Positions 10,901 to 19,194 of a DNA stretch of 64,000 nt are shown here, piece after piece. Under the pieces are notes generated by a model, which was given only the letters and a program-made list of their open reading frames with translations, did no database searches and had not been told where the DNA came from. This DNA is from Mesostigma viride (taxonomy: Eukaryota > Streptophyta > Mesostigmatophyceae > Mesostigmatales > Mesostigmataceae). Both the position numbers and the translations under genes were made by a program. Positions within the stretch are counted from its first letter, which is position 1, and each line of letters starts with the position of its first letter. Location: positions 1,099,076 to 1,163,075 of the forward strand of contig RPFO01000038.1 in the NCBI GenBank assembly GCA_009746045.1. Reading direction: 5' to 3'.

Positions 10901-10992
10901 TGCCAGCAGCCCGGGCAGAGATCCACCCCGTTGGCCAGGGAGTCGTTGTTGGGGCAGTTGTGCCGTGCCCCTCGTGGAAGCACCTCAGGCAC
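7924..10992 (-). CDS. Copia-type pol: integrase, aspartic protease, reverse transcriptase
   Basis: A 1022-codon open frame. The coding frame enters at a GTG, not an ATG, so it must be reached from gag by frameshifting. Integrase: zinc-binding His116, His121, Cys152 and Cys155, then acidic residues Asp180, Asp235 and Glu265, then a WLGP module near 376-379. Protease: DTQAQVSVIS at 545-554 (Gln where Gly is usual) and LLGEPF at 608-613, the flap-to-ILG layout of retropepsins. RT: TDIKRAFLRGD at 823-833 and WHGDDQLI at 915-922. Placing protease after integrase departs from the standard Copia order. After about residue 965 the frame leaves homology, so the true frame moves to the RNase H fragments. 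Family assignment is firm. Confidence 0.9.
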   Translation of the reverse strand: MPEVLPRGARHNCPNNDSLANGVDLCPGCWHARHPLGPPGSRCNRPRYPNQCEFTHLMYSEDDDLITIGDGNQGIIDFEAATLLSSQHPVLEPYIKALTPTVDNSIDIKELAHQLHLAMGHETVAEELARRLGGSSMGKQLRNAVKLARQHCQECQFNSPKPQKWHTATPSTNRGMIVGDVMHINKDVQPYLILKDSWSRFTVMEPLPGMSAGQLRVALMIALPRFYPVDRILLDQQFSCLTDLEGCEAIEIAGLEDHEGQGVIERTIRSVKTLLAKNPSKDATSGVYCDRALWCHEMCTTLNMRPVLHATWGEVIPAGLQAGVYPPEVIALYNTARAQTSAKLAEKDKTHSRPVFQKGDQVLYYKENSFGKVGTWLGPVTIRGFTKNSKTVEVKHNINGKRHRVSCHRIKKYYSPMADVPGEESLSMDSLLLSGNSSMPSSSSEPPITAVDSTTAPSVNPSTLSEARPTSQPGDCLTRHEVAGLEALAQPQGTKCLPTSRSEVKLAVALQALHRSHKQQAAVAAGLAKVSAVCTSQDPWTLAIDTQAQVSVISAQAIPGLEIAPSFWARVQDFSGQSSLDVVGQVMLPILGIQTPFQVVEGYSGNTLLGEPFVSYPGVLISANELSVTGVGAVPLDHFKIPLSSIVPGMDAVIKAVNTQYAPGEIPDLDKLVHSQFLHPSAFGLGKWDIAMHSPHQISHVIQECKTQKGFTKWLMAIVHQARQEWVLPNPKNPQYKPPVTPSWDVPEGAKKLRLKFVLKQKPQKVGSPIFHARPCVTELKGTSTLPKGETYTPGLQQTSLRIMLSLFLHNLNAGQDYVCKATDIKRAFLRGDPEKAESVWKGKVYVVDTPAVWKPYIDEPHLIINIGVEGLVSAPKIFRDSAEEVFKKLKATYDDLDPCFFVVPTPSGLLFFVWHGDDQLICGPRAEVETFIQQVQESYEIGKQVELSTTPIQFCGIMLQLHRQPDQWVCSLSSCRIYSRLSRSAASHLPPLTHVCHCSGQTGVVVSHLWGSLSCHQQGHP

Positions 10993-11140
10993 CTTATGGA
11001 CCCCCCAGGGTTGCCAGGTTGGTTGTTGTTGTTGTTGTTGTTGTTTCCCTGCTGGGACCGGTTCTGGCCCTGCTGGGACCTGTTGTTGTTGTTGTTTTGG
11101 CCCTGTTGGGACCTGTTGTTATTGTTGCCCTGCTGGGACC

Positions 11141-11171
<31 letters not shown>

Positions 11172-13607
11172 GGGGTTGCCATGCAGGGGCACACGGTGCC
11201 ACGTGTTGCCACGCCCCTGAGAGCCACTGCCCCCTTGGTGGGAGGACTTGTGGGTCTTGGGTGCCCCCCCTGGCTGGCCTGCCCCTTGCGTTTGTGGCCT
11301 TGGACACCCTGGACCTTGGGGTCCTGGGCCTGGGTTGCCAGTACCCAGGGGGTCCACTGCCTCCTCGATATAGAGCATGGCAGCTCTGAAGTTGTCCCAG
11401 AGGGACTTGAGGCCTGTAAGCAGGGTAGCCAGGACAGAAGGTTGCAAATTAGCTTTTGTTAGCCAGGTGTGGATGAGATACCTTGGTTGGAGCTTGAGAA
11501 GCTCAAGGTCTTTCTCAATCATTACCCTGTATGTTTTTGCATCCCCAGAGAGGTTATTCTTGTTCACCTTATATGCAGCAAGCCAGTTGAAACGTTCTAC
11601 TGCTTCCATGTGGTTATTGGTAAGCACTAGCTGTTTCAGATCAGTGATAAAGGTAGGCCACTGTTCAATGGCTGCTTCAGGTGTCAGGGTACGTTCCTGA
11701 TAGGTTTGAATCAATGCTCTGATTGCAGGAGATGATTGATGGAATGTGGAGGAGGCCCTGAGAGCCTTAAACTGATGTCTAAGGTTAAGACCTTCCATCC
11801 CATACTCCAAAGCAAAAACAAATTGCTTAGCTTGTTCAACAGTGTGACCCTCAGGCAAGCCAGCAATATTGATTTTGGATTCCTTTTTATGAGGGTTAAA
11901 CACACCTGTGAGAGGGGGGTTGGCCCTCAAGAAGCCGTCGGTTGCTTGTTGCAGGCGGGTGGGGTCCAGGTTGATGGTCCCCCGCTCATACCGCGACATC
12001 AGGGCGCGCAGGCCCTCGACAGTTTGCAGCTGGTTAGCTGTTAACTGCTGATCTTGCAACGAGGCCAGCTGGGCCTGGAGAATGGCGAGCTGTTCCAGGA
12101 CATCCCCGCTCCTTGGGGGGGCCTCAGCAGGCCTGTTGGGTGCCTGTGGCACCTCTGCACCTCCCCCCAGGGCCTCCTGGGGTCCTGGCCACCCCCCCTG
12201 GTTGGGAGGGGGCCCCAACCCACAGGGCGAACCTGGGGTGGTGGGGGAGGGGGAGGGGGGTCATGGTGGCCCGGGGGAGCCCGGGGGTGTCCGGGTAACC
12301 CCACTGGGTCCAGCCCCATCGGTGGAGGGGCGGGCAGGGGTGTCTGCCGCCTCTCTCCTCCTGGCCTCCTCCCGCATGAGACGCTTCATCTCCTTGCGTA
12401 CCTCATGCTCCCGGAGGGCTGCCTGAAAGGCAGCCTCATCCTCGGGTATGTCAGGGAGTGGTCTCCCATGATCATAGCAGGCCGGACTGGACAGTCCGCC
12501 TCTTTGCCCTTCCTCGGCCCAGGGCCAGCAGTCCCTCCTTGTACTGCAGGGGTTGGGGGGAGAGGGTTTCTTGCTGGTGGTTTCCAGCGGGGGGGCTTCT
12601 TCAGCTACCACCCCATGTTTGGCCAAGATGGCCTCCGTGACCCTGGCTTGGGTGATGGAGGACATGGTTTTAAAGTGTGCTGACCGAGCAAGCTCGGCCA
12701 GGTCTTGACTGTCCGCATATGCATGGGATAGTCAGCATTTTTGAGGAGGTCACGTAACCGCTGGTGGCCTCGCGGTACGCGTCCGCCATCGCCTGGTGGG
12801 TAGCCAGGCGACGGGCGGCTCCTCTTCATATTCTTGCCGCTTAGCGGCGAGCCGAAAAGCCGCCTCTCGGCGGACCTCTCGGTCCGCTGCCTCGCTCGGC
12901 GTTCTTCATTTGCCACCAGCGCGGCCTGCTCGACCGCCAGGAGCGCTGGGGTAAGATTGATCTCAGTCTCCCCATCGGGGAGACTGGCAGTGTCGGATAC
13001 CTCATCGTCGGACATTGGTTGTCCGCCGATGGGTTCCACAGGTTTTCGCACCACCCGTGCGAGTTTAATACTCTCCATGTCCTTCTTCTTGCGAAGAAGG
13101 GACGAGAGGTCGCCCAAACGTTAGCTCAATGTGGTGTCCCTGGGCGAAAGGGACATTAAGGTTTGATGTGGCGGGACGAAAGGTAATCGTCCCGTCCGGT
13201 GCCACCGAGGCCGTCTGACGGGGCATACGCTCCCGAAGAGATGGCAACGGGGGGCCGGACTGTGGAGCCTCAGTGGGGTTTACCACCGAGGTCTCCGCAG
13301 CCATGGCCGCGCCAGCCGTGGTTGCGGCTGGGGCGGCCGCCGGAGTCGAGGGTAAGCCGGTCTCCCCGGGGGGAGCCGTCTCGGCCTCCGGCCTCGCAGG
13401 GGAGGGGGGTAGGTCGGTCGGCTTTGCAGCCGCCGTCCCCTCGTCCTGGCAACCATTGTGAGTCTTTTTGTTCTTTTTCTTTTTCTTGGAAATGGCCGCA
13501 TCGCCAGCCGGCTTCTTGTTGTTGTCTCTGGGCATCCGCCGATCCTGCCCATCATCATCCTCGTTGTAGGTAAGCTTCTTAGCGACATTCTTGTTCGTGA
13601 TAGCCAT
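10767..13607 (-). pseudogene. Copia gag polyprotein, split over four frames
   Basis: The ATG at 13607 lies 18 bp inside the 5' LTR. Coding runs 13607-13065 (Lys-rich then Pro/Ala-rich), 13117-12605, 12665-12261 and 12218-10767, changing frame near 13100 and 12640; the last two pieces share a frame but are split by a stop. The last piece contains a helical region (QLAILQAQLASLQDQQLTA), a conserved middle, several poly-Asn tracts separated by RSQQG, and the first three ligands of a CCHC zinc knuckle (CLRCFHEGH). The knuckle's last Cys is supplied by the pol frame. The frame changes occur in GC-rich or low-complexity stretches. Either gag is mutated, or these are sequence errors; the near-identical LTRs favour a young copy. 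Confidence 0.75.
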
Positions 13608-13625
13608 GGTAGCAAATAAAATTCA

Positions 13626-14098
13626 AGTTAGAATGCGGTGGGATATATTGCTTGAGAACACTGAAGGCTGTGAGCAATGAATTGCTTGGTTCATTAGAAA
13701 ATAGGTTTACCCTTTATCAACGTTCCTCTCACCGGCTGCGCCGCCAGTGACCGTTGGGTGCAGACCGTTGGCCCGAGGCCACACGATGACAGGTAGCAGT
13801 CTAGTCACTGCATCGTGCGATCACAGATCAATGCACGCTGCAGTACGGTCCCTATCTAGGATACTCTAGTACCGTCCAATGACAGGACACTACGTATACT
13901 GGGTACTGACATCTGTCACGTACCTCAGTACCCAAAGTACCTATCTAGGGAAACGTATGCGACTCGACTAGCATTCCTATCTGCATAGCCCACGTGGTAT
14001 TTATATTCACATACCAACGTAGGTTTACAAGGCTTATTCATACGTTGTATTCACAGTGCCTTTGAGACTTAGTCTACAGCAAAGCATGGAGACTAACT
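13626..14098 (-). repeat. 5' LTR of the Copia element
   Basis: 473-bp partner of 6475-6947, and the promoter end of the element. Gag begins only 18 bp downstream, so any primer-binding site must lie within or immediately at 13608-13625. No match to the usual initiator-Met tRNA 3' end was seen there. Confidence 0.95.
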
Positions 14099-14484
14099 AT
14101 AATTGCATGCAAGAATTGCCAGATTCAATAAGTAATTAGCTTGAGCGTGAGTGAGGCTTGCGGATAAATACCTGGTCTCCCGGGAGCTTGATATACGGAT
14201 GAGCATGGAAGCTAGGGTTGTCCATGGAAATAACATCATCAATATATACTTAACTTCTTTGCCACCCATCTTTTTCTGGGATCTTCGCGCCGACATCCTA
14301 CGTACGGCTGAGATTCCAGCAGGATTCCAGGCGCGGCGTGACTAATTCCAGTCATGAAGTGAGACAAGTATGAAGTGCACCGCCAACACAATTGGTACAC
14401 CACCAGCCATAGCCTTATAGCTTAGTCCTCGTACAGCCATGCTACGTCCTGGCCGTATGCTCAGATTACTTGCCAACGCTCCTT

Positions 14485-14862
14485 GTTATGATATCAAGGA
14501 GACAACCATGCAGCGCAGGCCAGAAATCGGGAGAATCCGGACCATAATATGGTATAGCTCGAGCCTGCCGTTATCTTGTCCGCGTGTTCGAGTCGTTCAG
14601 GATGATGAATATGAATGGTGGTGATGGAAATGTGTAGCCTTGTGCACTGAAATTATGGGCTGGCTTACGTGTAGAGCGACTAGATGACCTATAGACGGTG
14701 GGGCCGGAAACATGAGCTTGCTTGATCAGGGCGTGTGTTTCGAGCCTAACTGGCCGGGAGTGTTAGATAGTGGTGAGCACCATTGCTGCGATCGCTCTCC
14801 CACCATTTACGAGGATCGAAATACCCGCAAATGGAAAACCACTGAAAAGGTCTAGCTACTAA
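14485..14862 (+). repeat. SINE-like repeat R1, copy 1
   Basis: About 350 bp. Begins near GAGACAACCATGCAGCGCAGG and contains GTTCGAGTC at 14585 (B-box-like). It ends in the block TGGAAAACCACTGAAAAGGTC. Three full copies (here, 15258 and 15992) lie within 2 kb in the same orientation. They differ mostly by small indels. Confidence 0.75.
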
Positions 14863-15257
14863 GTCAGTCATAACGATAGCCATGCCATGATTCCAAACGT
14901 CCAAGAATTACTGCACACGGTGCAAAGGCAAAAATCCGGAGCCACAGCACTTTCAAATGTGTGGCGGGAACCAAAAGCTATAGCCCGCGTATGCCAGAAA
15001 TTAAACATCGTGTTGCTGCAGCGACGCGACGATGCGGACAACGAATCCAGTGCCAATCTCGGAACGGCTGCAAAGGAGATCTGACATCATGCACAGCTAG
15101 GGTTCAGATGTGCGGAGATACTACGCGATCCAGCCCGTCCATGACCTAGCTGTTTGTAGACCTTAATTGTGCCAAGGGGCCGCACCCGGAACAGATCAGT
15201 GGGTGACGTTGCAAAAAAATCCGGACAGTCTTGACGAAAACACCGGACTTGTTAAGA

Positions 15258-15605
15258 TATGAATTGGAGACAACCAGTGCAGGCCAGAAATCGGGAGGAT
15301 CCGGACCATGGTAGCTCGAGCCTGCCGTTATCTTGTCCGCGTGTTCGAGTCGTTCAGGATGATGAAGATGAATGGTGATGGAAATGTGTAGCCTCAGTTG
15401 TGCACTGAAATTATGGCTGGCTTACGTGTAGAGCGACTAGATGACCTAGACGGTGGGGCCGGAAACAGCATGCTTGATCAGGGCGTGTGTTTCGAGCCTA
15501 TACTGGCCGGGAGTGTCTATAGTGGTGAGCACCATTGCTGCGATCGCTCTCCCACCATTTACGAGGAAATACCCGCAAATGAAAAACCACTGAAAAGGTC
15601 TAGCT
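15258..15605 (+). repeat. SINE-like repeat R1, copy 2
   Basis: Direct copy of 14485-14862, including the GTTCGAGTC box at 15343 and the GAAAAGGTCTAGCTAG end. Confidence 0.8.
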
Positions 15606-15660
15606 AGTCAGTCATTACATTAGCCATGCCATGATTCCAAACGTCCAAGAGCTGCACACG

Positions 15661-15870
15661 GTTGTTATGATATGCTCATATGGGTCTTATTGCACCCACA
15701 AATCTTGCCGGGCCGTTTATCGGGTCCGATTGCAGCTGTGGCATGCCTCTGGCATGAAGGCGAAAGGGGGTCTCTGCCCTTTCTTCCTGTTGTGCACACA
15801 CAGGGATTGAAAGCACTTCGGTGCTCCGTGACTCCCCAACGGGAGCACGAGTTTTACTTACTTAATTAAT
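15661..15870 (+). mobile_element. Short retroposon with family A 3' hairpin and TTAA tail
   Basis: About 210 bp, starting TGTTATGATATGCTCATATG. Its end has two hairpins: AGCAC-TTCG-GTGCT (15812-15825, a UUCG tetraloop) and CTCCC-CAAC-GGGAG (15832-15845), then TTAATTAATTA. A second copy on the minus strand is at 50697-50912. No coding capacity; probably a SINE or a LINE 3' UTR fragment. Confidence 0.65.
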
Positions 15871-15872
15871 TA

Positions 15873-15946
15873 TGAAGTGAGACAACTATGCCTGGACGCA
15901 TGCATGGCGATCCAACGCCATGGAACTAGGGTAGTTGTCTGAGAGG
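15873..15946. mobile_element. Short MITE-like element with GAGACAACTA ends
   Basis: About 75 bp: GAAGTGAGACAACTA ... TAGTTGTCTGAGAGG around a core with GGCGATCCAACGCC. Similar units occur at 42314-42388 and 50085-50163, and a degraded one near 44875-44945. The terminal inverted repeats are about 10 bp; no clear target duplication. Confidence 0.5.
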
Positions 15947-15991
15947 ACATTAGACGTACACGAAGGCCGCGGGAGCCGCGGGACTATCAAA

Positions 15992-16325
15992 GAGACAACC
16001 AGCGCAGGCCAGAAATCGGGAGAATCCGGACCATGGTAGCTCGAGCCTGCCATTATCTTTTCCGCGTTTTCGAGTCGTTCAGGATGATGAAGATGAATGG
16101 TGATGGAAATGTGTATCCTTGTGCATTGAAATTATGGCTGGCTTACGTGTGGAGCGACTAGATGACCTAGACGGTGGGGCCGGAAACATGAGCTTGCTTG
16201 ATCAGGGCGTGTGTTTCGAGCCTAACTGGCCGGGAGTGTCTAGTGGTGAGCACCATTGCTGCGATCGCTCTCCCACCATTTACGAGGAAATACCCGCAAA
16301 TGGAAAACCACTGAAAAGGTCTAGT
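15992..16325 (+). repeat. SINE-like repeat R1, copy 3
   Basis: Third direct copy of R1, from AGAGACAACCAGCGCAGG to AAACCACTGAAAAGGTC. The B-box-like word is altered here to TTTTCGAGTC. Confidence 0.75.
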
Positions 16326-16329
16326 TATC

Positions 16330-16676
16330 TCTACTAGGTAGACCTGCATGGAGGGAGATCATGCAGAGGGTGGCAAGAAAGGGTGATAGGGAAAACACAC
16401 ATACATACACACACACACTGGTTGTCTCCTTGATACACAAACACACGCACAGACTCACACTACCATGCACTACCAACACAAACGGCCAAAACTAAGAAGG
16501 AAAAGAGGGAACACATACACACATACACGAAGGGGCTAAAAGAACAAGTAAGGAGTTAATATACATTACAATTTACAAAGGGAAATAGAAAAAAGAAAAA
16601 GAAAGGGAAAAAAAGAAAAGAAAATGTAAATGGTAAGAATACGAACAATAATAAAGAAAGACAAAGTATAAAGAGC

Positions 16677-16730
<54 letters not shown>

Positions 16731-16770
16731 AAACAAAAATGGAACAAAGGAAAGGTCATTGCTGGGATGT
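16330..16770. repeat. Simple-repeat-bearing dispersed repeat, copy 1
   Basis: Paralogue of 50190-50690: both run from GACCTGCATGGAGGGAGA through a CA-rich tract, AAAAGAGGGAAC, a purine-rich A/G block and CATTGCTGGGAT. This copy carries (AAT)n at 16677-16726; the other carries a hexanucleotide repeat at a different site. Confidence 0.75.
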
Positions 16771-16861
16771 GGTGAGGCACAGGCGATGTTGGAGTATGGG
16801 TCAGGAGTTCGATTTTTCAGCGCCCATTCCGGTCATGACGGCTAACAGCCTGGCCGTCAAG

Positions 16862-18870
16862 TCTAAATTATTAAAATTGATTAATTAGGAACATAACTCC
16901 GTTGGGAGTATCTGTAGCACATAGCCCTTGAGAAGGGGCATATGGCCGATCAGAATATGGCCTATAATACATTCTAAGCTACTTCCTGCAAGGGTGGGAA
17001 TGTAAACAACACTTGCTCTAGTAGTAGGTGCACTAGGGCACCTGCACCACCCAGAGTCTCGGGCAACTCCCAGCTAAGGGGAGCCCGTAATAGGTGGGGA
17101 AGATCATCATGGCCATACAAGAGCAAGGGCATGGCTTCTCGACAGAGAGCATCTCTCTGCATATAGGCATAGCATGTGGCTAAATTCTTAGTGCAACATC
17201 CATGATGGGGGTCCCGGCATAGGCATGGCGTGGCTACATTCTGAAGGCATCATCCATGGGGGCCATTATGGGCGCACATGCGCATGGGCCGCGTGGTAGG
17301 CTAAGCCTTAAATCTACACTACTGCTATATTCCCTAGACTGGGGGTGCCTGCCAAGGCTTGTGGTCGACGTGGATGACGTCCCCCCTCCAGTATACCGGT
17401 TTCCCCCCTGCGCTTTGCCGTATCTGGAGGTAGGTCGGCCATAGCTCGCGTCTCCGTTGTTGCTGGGCCAGGGTCAGGTCGTCGTCCAGCGTGAAGTGAG
17501 TCCTCGAGAGCTTCTTGCGTTTTTTAAGAAACAACACCTTAATTGTCCGCCATGTACTTAAAGGTGAGTAGCACGGGTGCCGGGCCAGCCTTACCCCGCG
17601 CGCGGGGAAGGCGAACAGCCGACATGCGCAGCTCACCAGTAATGAGTGCATGGGGGCAAAAATGTCGCGCTTAAATGCCGTAAGAAGAGTCGTCGAGTCC
17701 TCACCTGGCGGCTGGTCGAAGTGCTTGACGATGACGTTGTGGCTGCGCTGGGTGCGGTCGGCCTCCTCGCGGAGGTCGAGGGCTTGTTGTGCCGCGATGG
17801 TGGAGGTGGTGGAGGTGGCGTGGTACGTGCTTGAGCATGTCCGCCCAGGTCTGGGTGGGAGGGGCGTCGTTGCCTGGGCCAGCGGGGGCTGGCTTGGGTT
17901 GCATGGCGATGTCCCTTGCATGACCGCCTGGGCAGTGATGCCGGCGGTGTTCTGCATGCACTTGATGGCTATGGCGGTGTCAGGACTTTAGGCGTTGGTC
18001 GATGTCGAGAAGCTGGGCCTTGAGCTGGGTGGCGGTGGAGGTGGAGGTGGCAGTGGAGGTGACGGTGGTGGAAATGTGAGGGAGCTCAGCAGCCAGCGTG
18101 CCGCCACATCTGTGGCAAGAGGGCTCACGTGCTGCTCGAAAGCTTCCTTAAGGAGGGTGCGGACGATGGCTTCGGTCGCGACGGTTGGAGGGGGGGCCCA
18201 GATCTCGGCATCGGAACGCCCGAGGAGGGACCAGAGGGCGAAGCGCTGCATGGAGCCGGGGGCGTTTCATGCGCGGCATGATATCAATGTCATCGGTGGT
18301 GGAAGGTAGGCCGTTGGGCCAGCGGCCGCGGTTGTGGGAGATGAGGTGCAATTAAGCACAGCCCGCTACAATTAGCGAGGCGTGCACGTGCCGAAAAACG
18401 CGTCTTCCATAAAGGCTCCCGGGGTTCTAGTCTGGACAGAAGCCAGGTGCGTTGATGTCAAAGGCGATCTCGTCCCAGTGCGGCTCGGCAGGGCGACTGC
18501 GCTTAGGTTCAGGCGATGCAGATGGCGAGGCAAGCCCGGGTGGGGGCTGGGCAACCACCAGTGCGCGACTAGTGTCACCGCTACCTTCCGTACCTGAGGG
18601 CGAAGCTGCAGCCGGAGCTGCAGACGTATTTTCATTGCTGAACGCATTCGTCAGGCTGCGTTGCGTAGAGGAGCGTTTGCTCGTCATAAGAGCAGTTCGC
18701 GTAATAGCTGCAGGCTGGTCACAATACTGCGTTACAGCTACATAACCGTTGATAGTAGCAGATGCGCCTAGAAAAGATGCATCGGTTGCAAGTGATCTGA
18801 CGGAATTTGGGGCGCTCAGACGCAAAAGTTCTGAGCTCCGCCGTCAGCCATGGCTACCTCGTGGCTCATG
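16862..18870 (-). mobile_element. ORF1-only LINE derivative, minus-strand copy
   Basis: On the minus strand: a 5' region around 18800-18870 with the CGAGCCACGAGG-type leader, ORF1 from 18687, then a 3' UTR down to the family B hairpin (ACTCC-CAAC-GGAGT, read on minus at 16909-16896) and a TTAATT tail at about 16880. There is no endonuclease or RT. Architecture matches 19195-21225 and 46960-48890. Confidence 0.8.
17334..18687 (-). pseudogene. LINE ORF1-like protein, frame-broken copy
   Basis: ATG at 18687 (MTSKRSSTQRSL) opens a Ser/Ala/Pro-rich N-terminus with PEPKRSRPAEP. The frame is lost near 18430. The C-terminal half is open from about 17957 to 17334, with a coiled-coil-like LDLREEADRTQRSHNVIV, then FTLDDDLTLAQQQRRRELWP and KPVYWRGDVIHVDHKPW. 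This C-terminal pattern is typical of L1-type ORF1 proteins, which bind nucleic acid and act as chaperones. No stop-free full-length frame exists in this copy. Confidence 0.7.
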
Positions 18871-18974
18871 AAGAATCGCCATGCATCATCAGAGGGGAAG
18901 TCAAGCCTAAAGGTTATATGTTACCCCTTCAAGGTTAAAACTTACCGTCCGGACGTTTTTACATACGTGGCCTT

Positions 18975-19190
18975 GTACAGGCACGCCTACTACAGGCACT
19001 ATACCAGCTGACTCATGAACATTAATTAGTCATATGCGGTATATGTGTGCCCATGATGCGCCACACACCAGATGCCGCCTAGCTTTATTATTTAGTTATG
19101 CTGTGACTACGCAGAGAGGTACTATCTGCTGATCGACGCCATGCCTTAGCTTTTGTTTAGCCATGTGCTGATCTTCCCCCCCCATGGCAG
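18975..19190 (+). repeat. 3' UTR fragment of the ORF1-only family
   Basis: Aligns with 20820-21020 of the plus-strand copy (TGTGCCCATGATG, GCCTAGCTTTATT, GCCATG...GATCTTCCCCC). It is joined directly to the 5' end of the next copy, so two plus-strand elements abut tail-to-head here. Confidence 0.65.
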
Positions 19191-19194
19191 AAGA

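Larger units (their letters stand above)
6475..14098 (-). mobile_element. Complete Copia-type LTR retrotransposon
   Basis: Bounded by two direct repeats of 473 bp (6475-6947 and 13626-14098) that start AGTTAG and end CTAACT. It is flanked by a perfect 5-bp target duplication ATAAT (6470-6474 and 14099-14103). The LTRs are collinear with only a few substitutions, so insertion is recent. The coding strand is minus: gag (13607 down to 10767), pol (10992 down to 7924), then a separate RNase H frame. Domain order read from the sequence is gag, integrase, aspartic protease, RT, RNase H. RT is Copia-like (TDIKRAFLRGD; HGDD). Several frame breaks make this copy probably non-autonomous unless some are sequencing errors or recoding sites. 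Confidence 0.95.

Noticed and set aside
10825-11462. Plus-strand poly-Val/Leu/Cys frames in the Copia element
   Set aside because: Antisense of the poly-Asn-coding CAACAA repeats of gag.
6475-14098. Gypsy-type classification because of the WLGP module
   Set aside because: RT and RNase H motifs and integrase before RT are Copia-like; Gypsy has RT and RNase H before integrase.
14485-16325. Possible CRISPR array from regularly spaced direct repeats
   Set aside because: Units are 330-380 bp and transposon-like, in a eukaryotic context; no short repeat/spacer structure.
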